Shown in pieces: positions 35,097-45,000 of a DNA stretch of 64,000 nt (its first letter is position 1; each line of letters opens with the position of its first letter). The stretch lies in assembly GCA_049603715.1 (NCBI GenBank), contig JBMYSW010000004.1, positions 121,191 through 185,190 on the forward strand. Reading direction: 5' to 3'. The notes beneath the pieces were generated by a model. It made no database searches and had not been told where the DNA came from. It worked only from the letters and a program-made list of their open reading frames with translations. Made by a program: the position numbers and the translations under genes. Source of the stretch: Pontibacterium sp049603715 (GTDB lineage Bacteria > Pseudomonadota > Gammaproteobacteria > Pseudomonadales > Balneatricaceae).

Positions 35097-35613
35097 CCTT
35101 ACGCGCACCTTATGCTGTTTATTGGCACTCTTTGTCAGCCCACTCGCCTTAGCACTCGACTCTGACCGCGAGCAGCCTATTAAAATTCAGGCCGACAGCG
35201 CCATTCTTGACGACGCCACCGGCGTGACTGTTTACAAAGGCGACGTTGTTGTTACTCAAGGCTCGATTCAAATTACTGGCGACCAAGTGACCCTTCTTCG
35301 CGAAAACCAAGAGCTCGACAGCCTTTCCATTATTGGTAAACCTGCCCACTTCAAACAACAAATTGAAGGCAGCAGCGCCTTTACTGAAGCCTTTGGCAAC
35401 ACCTTGAATTACTCAGCAACGACTGAGGTACTGGTTGCTTCCGTGCAAGCAAAAGTCATTAACGACCGCGACACATTTACTGGCCAAACCATTCGCTACG
35501 ACCTAAAAAACAAACGCGTTCAAGCAACGGGCTCACCGGCGTCATCAGGCAAAGCCCCTGGCCGTGTCGAAATGATCATTCAGCCTCGCGCTGCAAGTGA
35601 AACGTCACAATGA
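35080..35613 (+). CDS. lptA: Lipopolysaccharide transport periplasmic protein LptA
   Basis: A 177-residue periplasmic protein with a signal peptide (ending ALALDSD near residue 27). The OstA/LptA jellyroll has PIKIQADSAILDD and VYKGDVVVTQGS. LptA oligomers bridge inner and outer membranes for lipopolysaccharide transport. Embedded between lptC and lptB. Confidence 0.97.
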   Translation: MKSVHSLTRTLCCLLALFVSPLALALDSDREQPIKIQADSAILDDATGVTVYKGDVVVTQGSIQITGDQVTLLRENQELDSLSIIGKPAHFKQQIEGSSAFTEAFGNTLNYSATTEVLVASVQAKVINDRDTFTGQTIRYDLKNKRVQATGSPASSGKAPGRVEMIIQPRAASETSQ

Positions 35614-36335
35614 AAACCCTAACCGCAAGCCATCTTGCCAAAAGCTATAAGGGCCGTAGCGTTATTAAAGACGTGTCTTTAAGCATTAAAACGGGCGAGG
35701 TTGTTGGCTTACTTGGCCCTAACGGCGCGGGTAAGACCACCTGTTTTTATATGATTGTTGGGCTCATTACCCCCAACCAAGGGCAAGTAAAGCTCGACGA
35801 GCAAGATATCAGCAAAACCCCGATGCACGGGCGCGCCAAAATGGGCATCGGCTACTTGCCACAAGAAGCCTCCATCTTTCGAAAACTGACGGTAAAAGAT
35901 AATATCTTAGCGGTACTTGAAACACGCAAAGAGCTGAGCCAAGCGCAGCGTCAGCAAAAAGCGCAAGAGCTACTCGAAGAGTTTCACATTACCCACATCA
36001 TTGATAGCTTGGGAATGAGCTTGTCCGGTGGTGAGCGCCGTCGAGTTGAGATCGCTCGAGCATTGGCCATGGAGCCTTCCTTTATTTTACTCGACGAACC
36101 TTTTGCCGGTGTTGACCCTATTTCGGTGGCCGAAATCCAACAGACTATCCGCTACTTACAAGCTAAAGGCATTGGTGTACTAATAACCGACCATAATGTG
36201 CGCGAGACACTCGACATTTGTGAAAATGCCTATATCGTAAGTGAAGGAAGGATACTGGCCAGTGGCCCACCAGCTGCTATTATGAACAACCCAGCGGTAC
36301 GAAGCGCATATTTAGGCGAACGCTTCCAGCTTTAA
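35610..36335 (+). CDS. lptB: Lipopolysaccharide ABC transporter ATPase LptB
   Basis: A 241-residue ATPase with Walker A GPNGAGKTT, signature LSGGERRR, Walker B FILLDEPF and the H-loop DHN. GIGYLPQEASIFRKL is typical of LptB. It energises the LptB2FG extractor; lptF and lptG are elsewhere. Overlaps lptA by 4 bases and precedes rpoN. Confidence 0.99.
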   Translation: MKTLTASHLAKSYKGRSVIKDVSLSIKTGEVVGLLGPNGAGKTTCFYMIVGLITPNQGQVKLDEQDISKTPMHGRAKMGIGYLPQEASIFRKLTVKDNILAVLETRKELSQAQRQQKAQELLEEFHITHIIDSLGMSLSGGERRRVEIARALAMEPSFILLDEPFAGVDPISVAEIQQTIRYLQAKGIGVLITDHNVRETLDICENAYIVSEGRILASGPPAAIMNNPAVRSAYLGERFQL

Positions 36336-36385
36336 GTTATTGAGTTGTATAGCCTTCTTTTGAAACATTTGTTGTTTGAGAATAT

Positions 36386-37900
36386 ATGAAACAAACTCTT
36401 CAGTTAAAAATCGGTCAGCAATTAACCATGACACCCCAGTTGCAGCAGGCCATTCGCCTATTGCAATTGTCTACGTTAGACCTTCAAGCAGAAATACAGG
36501 AAGCACTTGAAAGCAACCCAATGCTTGATGTAACTGAAGACGATGCGCCTAGCGCAGACGGTGCACAAGCTGATAAAAACCCAGAGCCTGTAGACCCTCA
36601 AACGACCGAAACAAAAGAAACCACCGCCGAAGCAAGCAGCAACGACGACCAGCCCACCGCCGAAGACAACTGGAACGACGACATTCCAGAGCACCTCGGC
36701 ACTGATAGCAGCTGGGAAGACACTTTTCAGTCTTCAGGCCCTTCAGGTGCACCTGACGATAGCGACGCTTTCGAGAACAACGACTCGTCCGAAGAAAGCC
36801 TATATGACCATTTGGCGTGGCAACTCAATTTAACGCCCATGAGCGATGTTGACCGCTTAATTGCGACTAACATCATTGATGGTATTGAGCCCGACGGTTA
36901 TCTCACCATTACACTGGATGAGATTCACGAGCACCTTCAAGAAAGCTTAATTGCACTCGACCCAGACTATGAGCTAGATATCAGCGAAGTCGAAGCCGTG
37001 TTGCGCCGCGTGCAGCAATTTGACCCAGCAGGTGTGGGTGCGCGCGATCTTGGCGAATGTCTGACCATCCAACTTGAGCAGCTACCGGCGAGCACGCCTT
37101 GTCGCGATATTGCAATTAAACTTGCCAGCAACCACCTTAAGTTGTTGGGCGCTCACGACTACCGCCAACTCATGCGTAAACTTCGCATTAAAGAGCCACA
37201 ACTTCGCGAAGCCATTGCACTTATTCAGCAGCAAAATCCCAAACCGGGTTCAGAAATTGCAGGCGGCACCGCGGAGTATGTAGTGCCCGATGTCATCGTT
37301 ACCAAAATAAAAGAGGACTGGGTGGTGAACCTCAACCCAGAGATTTCTCCTCGCTTACGCATTAACAGCAATTATGCCGATTTGGTGCGGCGCGCCGATA
37401 ACAGCGCCGACAACACCTACTTAAAAAACCATCTGCAAGAAGCCCGTTGGTTTATCAAAAGCCTACAAAGTCGTAACGACACCTTGCTAAAAGTGGCACG
37501 CGAAATTGTCGCTCGCCAAGAAGGTTTTTTAGAGCATGGTGAAGAAAGCATGCGCCCTATGGTGCTGCACGACATTGCCGAAGCCGTTGAAATGCACGAG
37601 TCCACAATTTCTCGTGTGACAACGCAAAAATTTATGCACACACCTCGTGGCATTTTTGAGCTGAAGTACTTCTTCTCTAGCCACGTCAACACCTCCGACG
37701 GTGGTGCAGCCTCATCTACAGCCATTCGCGCGCTCATCAAAAAACTGGTGGCCGCCGAAAACGCAGCCAAGCCCCTGAGTGATAGCAAAATTGCTAAATT
37801 CCTCGAAGAGCAAGGCTTCAATGTGGCCCGCCGTACTGTAGCTAAGTACCGCGAAGCGATGAACATTCCGCCTTCCAATGAGCGTAAGCGTCTCGTTTAA
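36386..37900 (+). CDS. rpoN: RNA polymerase sigma-54 factor RpoN
   Basis: A 504-residue sigma-54. Region I is Gln/Leu-rich (LKIGQQLTMTPQLQQAIRLL), region II is long and acidic (about residues 48-130), and the C-terminal RpoN box reads ARRTVAKYREAMNIPPS. It directs transcription from -24/-12 promoters with AAA+ activators, as proposed here for the redox operon at 7.1-12.8 kb. It follows lptB as in most gammaproteobacteria. Confidence 0.99.
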   Translation: MKQTLQLKIGQQLTMTPQLQQAIRLLQLSTLDLQAEIQEALESNPMLDVTEDDAPSADGAQADKNPEPVDPQTTETKETTAEASSNDDQPTAEDNWNDDIPEHLGTDSSWEDTFQSSGPSGAPDDSDAFENNDSSEESLYDHLAWQLNLTPMSDVDRLIATNIIDGIEPDGYLTITLDEIHEHLQESLIALDPDYELDISEVEAVLRRVQQFDPAGVGARDLGECLTIQLEQLPASTPCRDIAIKLASNHLKLLGAHDYRQLMRKLRIKEPQLREAIALIQQQNPKPGSEIAGGTAEYVVPDVIVTKIKEDWVVNLNPEISPRLRINSNYADLVRRADNSADNTYLKNHLQEARWFIKSLQSRNDTLLKVAREIVARQEGFLEHGEESMRPMVLHDIAEAVEMHESTISRVTTQKFMHTPRGIFELKYFFSSHVNTSDGGAASSTAIRALIKKLVAAENAAKPLSDSKIAKFLEEQGFNVARRTVAKYREAMNIPPSNERKRLV

Positions 37901-37960
37901 CGCCAAGGTAGGTGGAATAAACTCAGTCACAACGTGACTAAACTTGTTAGGAGAGACACT

Positions 37961-38251
37961 ATGCAAATTAATATTTCTGGTCATCACCTTGAGCTTACTG
38001 ACGCCATTACCAGCTACGTAAACACCAAGTTTGCCAAGCTAGAGCGCCACTTTGACCACATTACCAACGTACAAGTGATCCTTACCTCCGACAAAAAAAC
38101 TGGCCCTAACGCCGAGGCCGAGCTACATCTCGCCGGCGCTCAAGTATTTGCCTCAAGCCAGCATGAAGACATGTATGCTGCTATTGATGGCCTCGTAGAC
38201 AAGCTCGATCGCCAAGTGATCAAGCATAAAGAAAAACTTAAAAAGCACTAA
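37961..38251 (+). CDS. hpf: Ribosome hibernation-promoting factor HPF (short form)
   Basis: A 96-residue ribosome-associated protein opening MQINISGHHLELTDAI. The ATG at 37961 has a GGAGAG site, whereas the upstream extension to 37934 does not. Conserved VTSDKK-like and VDKLDRQ segments fit short HPF, which promotes 100S dimers in stationary phase. Member of the rpoN operon. Confidence 0.97.
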   Translation: MQINISGHHLELTDAITSYVNTKFAKLERHFDHITNVQVILTSDKKTGPNAEAELHLAGAQVFASSQHEDMYAAIDGLVDKLDRQVIKHKEKLKKH

Positions 38252-38272
38252 TTAAGGCAAATCGTAACCGCC

Positions 38273-38734
38273 ATGCAGATTCAACAGTTAATCACCCGCG
38301 ACAACAGCCACTGCCGTTTAGAAGGCGTGAGTAAAAAGCGTGTTCTAGAAACGGCCAGCGAGCTAATCGCAGACGGCAGCAACTTAGACGCAGACACGGT
38401 GTTTAGTGCCCTACTGGCTCGCGAACGCTTAGGCAGTACAGGTTTTGGCGAAGGTGTCGCGATTCCTCACTGTCGTCTGGAGGGCTGTGACAGCGCTCAT
38501 GCACTTTTGATTACCCTCGAATCTGCGGTGGATTACGACGCGGCCGACAAACAACCCGTCGACTTATTGTTGGTGTTAGTGGTGCCCGACGAAGCCGCTG
38601 ACGAGTACCTTGGTATCTTGTCAGAAGCCGTCACGATTTTTAACGACGCCTCTGCTCGCGCAACCCTGCGCCAAGCAGAAACCAGCGAAGCCCTCTATAC
38701 TGCTCTTGTTACCCTTGCAAACCAATCCGCTTAA
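38273..38734 (+). CDS. ptsN: Nitrogen-PTS enzyme IIA PtsN
   Basis: A 153-residue PTS EIIA domain. The phosphorylated His is H66 in AIPHCRLEG, preceded by STGFGEGVA. It accepts phosphate from NPr and regulates potassium uptake, nitrogen and carbon traits rather than sugar import. Clustered with rpoN, rapZ and npr. Confidence 0.98.
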   Translation: MQIQQLITRDNSHCRLEGVSKKRVLETASELIADGSNLDADTVFSALLARERLGSTGFGEGVAIPHCRLEGCDSAHALLITLESAVDYDAADKQPVDLLLVLVVPDEAADEYLGILSEAVTIFNDASARATLRQAETSEALYTALVTLANQSA

Positions 38735-38753
38735 GAAACAGTAGGAAGGCAAC

Positions 38754-39620
38754 ATGAAACTGGTGGTGATTAGCGGCCGTTCAGGCTCAGGAAAAAGTAC
38801 AGCCTTACAGGCCCTTGAAGACATTGGCTTTTACTGTATCGACAACTTGCCTGCCACCTTGCTGCCGGAGCTTGTCAGCCACGTAGCCAGTGACCCTAGC
38901 CACCCAGAGCAAATCGCTATTAGTATTGATGCGCGCAACATGCTGAGTAACCTCACCAAGCTGCCGAACATCTTAAAAGAATGTAAAGAAACCTCGTCTA
39001 AAGACACCCAATACGAAGTACTGTTTTTAGATGCAGCTGAGGAAACTCTACTCAAGCGCTACAGCTCAACTCGCCGTAAACACCCACTGTCCGATAAAGC
39101 ACCCAGCTTACAAGCCTCTATTCAGTTGGAGCGTGAGCTATTAGAGCCCATCGCAAACTTAGCCGACATTCGCATCGACACCTCTCGATTAACCTTGTAC
39201 GAGCTACGCGACATTGTTAAACAGCGCGTGGCCGAGCGTCGTGAGCAGTCGTTATCGGTACAGTTTGAATCCTTTGGCTTTAAGCACGGCGTCCCCTTGG
39301 ATGCGGATATTGTTTATGATGTACGTATGCTACCTAACCCTTTTTGGGTGCCGGAGCTGCGCCAACACAAAGGCACAGAGCAACCTGTGATCGACTTTTT
39401 AGCCGCCTCAGAGCAGGTTGCTAAAATGATCGCAGACATTACCAACTACTTAGAGTATTGGTTACCTGAGTTTTCAAAAAATAACCGCAGTTACGTCACA
39501 ATTGGTATTGGCTGCACAGGCGGGCACCACCGCTCGGTTTACATCGCCGAGCAACTCGCTGCCCACTTTAGTACCCTTATGTCGAACGTACATGTCCGTC
39601 ACCGCGAACTTCATCAGTGA
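38754..39620 (+). CDS. rapZ: RNase adapter / nucleotide-binding protein RapZ
   Basis: A 288-residue protein with Walker A GRSGSGKST at the N-terminus and the C-terminal GIGCTGGHHRSVYIAEQL motif. In E. coli RapZ binds the small RNA GlmZ and directs its cleavage by RNase E, controlling glucosamine-6-phosphate supply to the envelope. Its TGA overlaps a GTG that opens the next frame. Confidence 0.98.
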   Translation: MKLVVISGRSGSGKSTALQALEDIGFYCIDNLPATLLPELVSHVASDPSHPEQIAISIDARNMLSNLTKLPNILKECKETSSKDTQYEVLFLDAAEETLLKRYSSTRRKHPLSDKAPSLQASIQLERELLEPIANLADIRIDTSRLTLYELRDIVKQRVAERREQSLSVQFESFGFKHGVPLDADIVYDVRMLPNPFWVPELRQHKGTEQPVIDFLAASEQVAKMIADITNYLEYWLPEFSKNNRSYVTIGIGCTGGHHRSVYIAEQLAAHFSTLMSNVHVRHRELHQ

Positions 39621-39625
39621 ACACT

Positions 39626-39895
39626 ATGGCCCAAAAGACTTTAACCATTTGCAACAAACTCGGATTACATGCTCGCGCTGCAGCCAAATTTGTTGAAACC
39701 GCCAATCGCTTTTCAAGCGAGGTTAACCTGATTAAAGACGGCCGCTCAGTCAACGGCAAAAGTATCATGTCCGTCATGATGTTGGCCGCCACCATGGGCA
39801 CTGAAGTGACCATTGAAGCTAACGGCAAAGATGCCGAACAAGCACTCGACGCCATCGCTACGCTGATCAACAACAAGTTCGACGAAGGCGAGTAA
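39626..39895 (+). CDS. ptsO: Phosphocarrier NPr (HPr family)
   Basis: An 89-residue HPr-type phosphocarrier for the nitrogen PTS. With the ATG at 39626, the active-site His in KLGLHARAA falls at residue 15, exactly as in HPr; a GTG at 39617 would shift it to 18, so the ATG is preferred. The regulatory helix NGKSIMSVMML is typical. It phosphorylates PtsN, encoded two genes upstream. Confidence 0.96.
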   Translation: MAQKTLTICNKLGLHARAAAKFVETANRFSSEVNLIKDGRSVNGKSIMSVMMLAATMGTEVTIEANGKDAEQALDAIATLINNKFDEGE

Positions 39896-39968
39896 ATCTT
39901 CTGTTTCGAGTCGCACATCTTTGCTAAAGTAAGAGTAACTAACTCTTTGCTACGCAAAGGAAATTCAT

Positions 39969-41318
39969 ATGAATATGCGCTCGGAACAAACCAAATACGA
40001 GAAGCTCAGCGACGCCCTCGACAGCGGTGAGCTTCAACAAGTAGGTTACACCCTCAACAAAAGTATGCGACCCACCGAGGTTGCACACCTACTCGAAAAA
40101 TCCCCTCCAAAAGAGCGCCAACTTCTGTGGAATCTCATCGATTCCGACCTTGAGGGTGAGGTACTTCAACACCTAGGTGACGACCTCCAGGCGTCCATTC
40201 TTAGCAAGCTCGACCCAAGCCAAGTCCTTGCCATGACCGAAGGTCTGGATACCGATGACGTGGTAGATATCCTGCAGCAGCTGCCAAATACTGTCATGCG
40301 CGAGCTGCTCGAAACCATGGACGAGCAAAATCGCGAACGCATCGAAACGGCCCTCGCCTACCCTGAGGACACTGCGGGCGGTCTGATGAACATGGACACC
40401 ATCACCATTCGCCCCGACATTTCGGTGGAAACGGCGATGCGTTATATTCGTCGCCACAGCGAAATTCCAGAAATGACCGACAGCCTGATGGTGGTGAGTC
40501 GCAAAGGCGCTTACATTGGCCTATTGCCTCTAACCAAGCTGCTTACCTCTGACCCTTCGCATATGGTGCGAGAGGTGATGAAAACAGACATTGCCCCCAT
40601 CGATGCAGAAACGCCCGCCACCGAGGTGGTTCAGCTGTTTGAAAACGAAGACCTGGTATCGGCACCGGTGGTTGACGAAAACCGTCGCCTACTTGGACGT
40701 ATTACCATCGATGACGTTGTTGACGTGATTCGTGAAGAATCTGACCACTCCATTATGAGTATGGCCGGTTTAGACGAGGACGTAGATACCTTTGCACCGA
40801 TGATGCAAACGGCTCGACGTCGCGCCGTATGGCTGGGTATTAACCTTATTACGGCGTTTGTTGCCTCTGCGGTTATCGGCTTATTTGAGGCCACACTAGA
40901 GCAAGTCGTCGCACTCGCCGTGTTGATGCCTATCGTGGCTTCTATGGGCGGTATCGCAGGCTCTCAGACACTCACATTGGTGATTCGTGGCCAAGCCCTA
41001 GGTCACCTTGAGCGAGCCAACACCGGCTGGTTATTGAACCGTGAATTACTCGTGGGCCTAATTAACGGTATTGTTTGGGCCGCGGTTATCGCAGCTATCG
41101 CGATACTCTGGTTTGATGATGTTACAATAGGTGTTGTGATCGCACTCGCCATTGTCATTAACCTCGTTGCCGGGGCCATGGCTGGCACCTTGCTCCCCGT
41201 TGGCCTTAAAGCCATGGGAATCGACCCTGCCCTTGCCGGCGGCGTCTTGCTCACAACCATTACTGATGTGGTTGGCTTCTTTGCCTTTTTAGGCCTCGCC
41301 ACCCTCTTTTTTGCTTAA
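39969..41318 (+). CDS. mgtE: Magnesium transporter MgtE
   Basis: A 449-residue channel with the MgtE N-terminal superhelical domain (about 1-135), paired CBS domains (136-260) and five C-terminal membrane helices. Conserved GIAGSQTLTLVIRGQALG and the final TTITDVVGFFAFLGLAT are diagnostic. The cytoplasmic domains gate Mg2+ entry. An AAGGAAA site lies upstream. No Mg2+ riboswitch is apparent in the 73-base spacer. Confidence 0.97.
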   Translation: MNMRSEQTKYEKLSDALDSGELQQVGYTLNKSMRPTEVAHLLEKSPPKERQLLWNLIDSDLEGEVLQHLGDDLQASILSKLDPSQVLAMTEGLDTDDVVDILQQLPNTVMRELLETMDEQNRERIETALAYPEDTAGGLMNMDTITIRPDISVETAMRYIRRHSEIPEMTDSLMVVSRKGAYIGLLPLTKLLTSDPSHMVREVMKTDIAPIDAETPATEVVQLFENEDLVSAPVVDENRRLLGRITIDDVVDVIREESDHSIMSMAGLDEDVDTFAPMMQTARRRAVWLGINLITAFVASAVIGLFEATLEQVVALAVLMPIVASMGGIAGSQTLTLVIRGQALGHLERANTGWLLNRELLVGLINGIVWAAVIAAIAILWFDDVTIGVVIALAIVINLVAGAMAGTLLPVGLKAMGIDPALAGGVLLTTITDVVGFFAFLGLATLFFA

Positions 41319-41348
41319 CTGCTTTTGCACAATAACGAAAGAACCCTT

Positions 41349-41879
41349 ATGGCCAAACAAAGACCCAATCAGCACGACGACGCTGAAGAAGAAATTGAAT
41401 ACGTCAGCCGAACTCAAATGAAGCGCGAAGTAGAAGCGCTGCAGCAGATTGGCGAAAAGCTAACCGAATTATCAGACGACAAGCTGAAACGCGTTCCGAT
41501 GAGCGACGAGCTACGTGCGGCCATTGAAGAAAGCCGCCGCATTAAGCCGCGTACCAGCGCAATGAAACGCCACCTTAACTTTGTTGGCAAAATTATGCGC
41601 ACCGAAGACGCCGAAGCCATTCAAGCGGCAATGGCCGTGTTTGAAGCGGGTTCAGCGCAAAACACTCAAATTTTTCATAAGCTCGAACGCTGGCGCGACC
41701 GCTTGATCAGCGATGACAACACTGCGTTGGCATCCTTTATCGAAGAATACCCAAGCGCCGACATTCAGTACATTCGCCAGCTTATTCGCAACAGCCAACG
41801 CGAAGCAAAGCAAAACAAGCCCGCAGCATCGGCGAAAAAGCTATTTAAGTACTTACGCGAACTAGAAGAGCTGAACTAA
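41349..41879 (+). CDS. darP: Ribosome biogenesis factor DarP/YjgA
   Basis: A 176-residue DUF615 protein. The ATG at 41349 gives MAKQRPNQHDD; a TTG at 41325 is less likely. EIEYVSRTQMKREVEALQ and the C-terminal KLFKYLRELEE are typical of YjgA/DarP, which assists late 50S ribosome assembly. Last gene before a strong terminator. Confidence 0.95.
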   Translation: MAKQRPNQHDDAEEEIEYVSRTQMKREVEALQQIGEKLTELSDDKLKRVPMSDELRAAIEESRRIKPRTSAMKRHLNFVGKIMRTEDAEAIQAAMAVFEAGSAQNTQIFHKLERWRDRLISDDNTALASFIEEYPSADIQYIRQLIRNSQREAKQNKPAASAKKLFKYLRELEELN

Positions 41880-41909
41880 CCAGCTTGGCTGGTTTAGCTT
41901 TTATAGCAC

Positions 41910-41950
41910 AAAAAAACGGCGACCTCTGATAGAGAGGCCGCCGTTTTTTA
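41910..41950. terminator. Strong terminator between darP and yhdP
   Basis: A near-perfect hairpin, arms AAAAAACGGCG...CCTCT and AGAGAGG..CGCCGTTTTTT (about 41910-41950), with a three-base loop and A/T runs on both sides. It should stop both convergent transcripts. Confidence 0.92.
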
Positions 41951-42021
41951 TGGCTGCTACTTTTTATGGCCGACGTTATGACCAACGGATTTGTGATCGC
42001 TCACTCATAGTACGAGTACTT

Positions 42022-45000
42022 TTACTCGGCGGCCTGCTTTTCTCGGGTGATCAGCTCTACCGACGGATCACTCCAGTCGCCGGACACTTGGTAATTTATC
42101 CCCGTGGCTTTTTCGATTTTGCCACCAATGAGTTTATCAAACAGATAAACCGCCCCAGCAATTTGAGGTTGCCCCAACAGCAAGCCCATCAGAGGCAAGT
42201 TTTTGGTCACCGGCAAAATCACCTTAACCACTTGGTCGAGGGACTGATTCGCCAAGTCCACCTTCCCACGCATTTCTAGATCAATAGACGGTCCTTTAAG
42301 AATAGAAGGGGCACGAGTGGTCGCCACACCTTCTAGGAGGCGATACTGAAGGTTAACCCGATCAAATGCCACACCTTGCTTGGTTAAGTCCGAAAAGTCT
42401 AACCTTAGTCGCCGTGTAAGTGTCTCAAGGTTAAGAATACCCAAGCCTCGCATAAGCAAGTTGGACTTTTCCATGTCGAGCAAGCGGCCACGCTCTATCG
42501 ACATATCCATATCGCCCGAAAGTACAGCTAAGCTAAACGCCCAAGGCACACCGGGCCAAACAAGGCGAATATCCGCATTGTAGGTTTGGCTTTCAATCAC
42601 TGGGTCATCGTTCACCATCGATACCAACTCACCCAAGTTACGCCCAGACACATTAATCAGCGCAGCCGAGTAAGGGTCGCCACTGTGAGACCAACGAGCG
42701 TCACCTTTGACGCTCGCCCCTGCCACTTTCCCTTGAATACCTTGAAAGGTTGCGCCCCACTCATCCGGCAATAGGTTAAACGACCAAGCGCCGTAGTTTT
42801 GACCTTGGTATGTTAACGACGCAATATTTACCTTAACCGTAGGTAAACGGGTGAGATCATACTCTCCCGCTTGGGCAGCGATATCCACATCCGCACCTGT
42901 CGAGGTGGCCACCGCTTCAGCCGTGGAGCTAACTGATAAGCGGTCTAGGTTAATAGAGACGGGGGTATTTTCGCCTTCGGTAGGCAGCTCTATCCAACCC
43001 TGTAGTGCCGGCCCCGATACGCCAATTAACCAAGAGGCAGGTGATATATTTAGCGAGGCTTTGACGTCTTTGAACAAGTAGTCTTCATAGCTCAGGTATT
43101 GAACATCAAACTCACCACCTTTAAAGAAGCTTTCGCGTGGCGGCTTAAACAAGGTCGTTGACGTCGCTTTTACCTCCTCTCCCCCCTCTTCGGAGGCCTT
43201 TTCCACCAGCTGAGTACGGACTAAAAAGTCCTGTACTTGCTCAACATCTACCGTAGGAAGCGTCGCATCAACAAAAAAGCCAGGGGTAGACGGCATATCG
43301 GGTGCGGCGCGACCAATACTTACCTTCCCTCGGGTAAGCTGGCCGTGTTCTAGCCTAAAGATCCCTTTCACTGATTCGCCCAACTTCAACCACACATGCT
43401 GGCTACTGCTACCGAGTAACTGCACATCCACACGCGAGTTCCAAACATCAGCGGCAGACTTTGACAGAGTATCTACACCCGCAAGCTCAGCGCCAACGAG
43501 ATCCGTCGTGACAGAGAGTAAGTTGCAGCCCTCACCGCCCTGACACAGTGGTAAGGTAAGTTCGTAAGGGATTATTCCCGACATTACATTGAGTAGAGGC
43601 AACGAAAGCCAATGCTTTAGAGGGTCGACAGCAACAGAACCCAAAGCCGTTACTGTGTATCGGGGCTCCAAGGTTTTATCGTCTCTTAGGAGCGGCGTTT
43701 GGCTGGTTGCCACCGAAAAGCTCACAGGGCGCTCAAGAAAAACGGCCGTGGCGTTATCCACCGAAATACCTTGTTGTAAGTCGTAAGTGACGCCCCCTTG
43801 CACCTGTGAAAACGCCAAGTTATAGCTTGGGGCAGCCACGTTAGCGTTTGCGATATCAGCTCGAACAGTCACCTGACTGGGTTGGCGTGGCTGCGCTGAT
43901 GTTGGCAAGGTCAAACCCAAGCGAGTATTCGCTTGCCCTTCGCTAACTTGCCAACGCTCAGGCTCTTCACCTAAGGTTTGCTTTAGCGGCGTGTCTCGCA
44001 AAACGCGGGTCAAGTCGGATGCGGGGCCGCTCACTCCCGCCTCAACCACTAGGTCTCCCAGTGGCTCATTTAATGCGACAAAGCCGTCGCCTACTTGTGA
44101 GGCTAAAAACGAGCCACCCTTAAAGTCGCTATAAAAAGCCCCTTGCTTAAATAAAAAGCGAGCGCGATCTGTGGTAAGCAATGGCCACTGAGGATCAAAT
44201 GAAAAATCAACGGCCTGACCGTCGAGGTAAATTTGTACGCTTGGTGGTCGCCAGTCGTCTAACGATGGACGGGTCACACCGTTGAGCACAAAAGCGCCTT
44301 CGGTTAATCGCCCTTTACTAAAGGCGCGGGCTAACCAAGCATGAGTCTCAGTGCCCACTTCTTTCGGCGGAATGTAGCGAAAGAAACTGAGTAAATCGGC
44401 ATTTTTTGCGCCGATCATTAAGGTTAGTTCAGGCTGTACTTGGCGACTGTAAGGCAAGCTAACAGACAAACGTCCACGACCGGTAGTGTCGCCATCTTTT
44501 ACCGTGAGCGGCCCAGAGGTGAGCAGCGCCTTGGTATCATCAAAACGCCAATGCAAGCGGCCAAAGGCCTGTTCGAAGCCCCAAGGCTCAACGCCCAGCC
44601 CAGGCACCTCTATTTCGAACTGGTCAGCATCGATATCAAAATAGCCTTCCCGCCCCGAAAACACAGCCGTTGCCGATACGTTTTTAAGGCCCGGTGCTCC
44701 TACCCACGGAGACATGCCAAATTTATTCACCGAAGCACTACCAGCCCAACGCGGCTGACCCTGCTCATCGCGCTCGGGCAACACCCTCATCACGGCATCA
44801 GATACTCGTCCTTGAAAATTAAAGCCCTCAAGGTTTTCTATCACCCGTGCTGGCGCCAAAGATTGCTGTGATATGAACGCCATCAAAGGCTCTACATCAA
44901 AAGGCTCCAGCGCGACGTGAGTGACAGCGCTTGCAGCTTCGTCGAAGTTCACAGCTACCTTGGGTAATGCAAACTGGCTGGCATCATTTCCCGTTACACG

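Noticed and set aside
39896..39968. Mg2+ riboswitch before mgtE
   Set aside because: The spacer is only 73 bases and shows no conserved riboswitch core.
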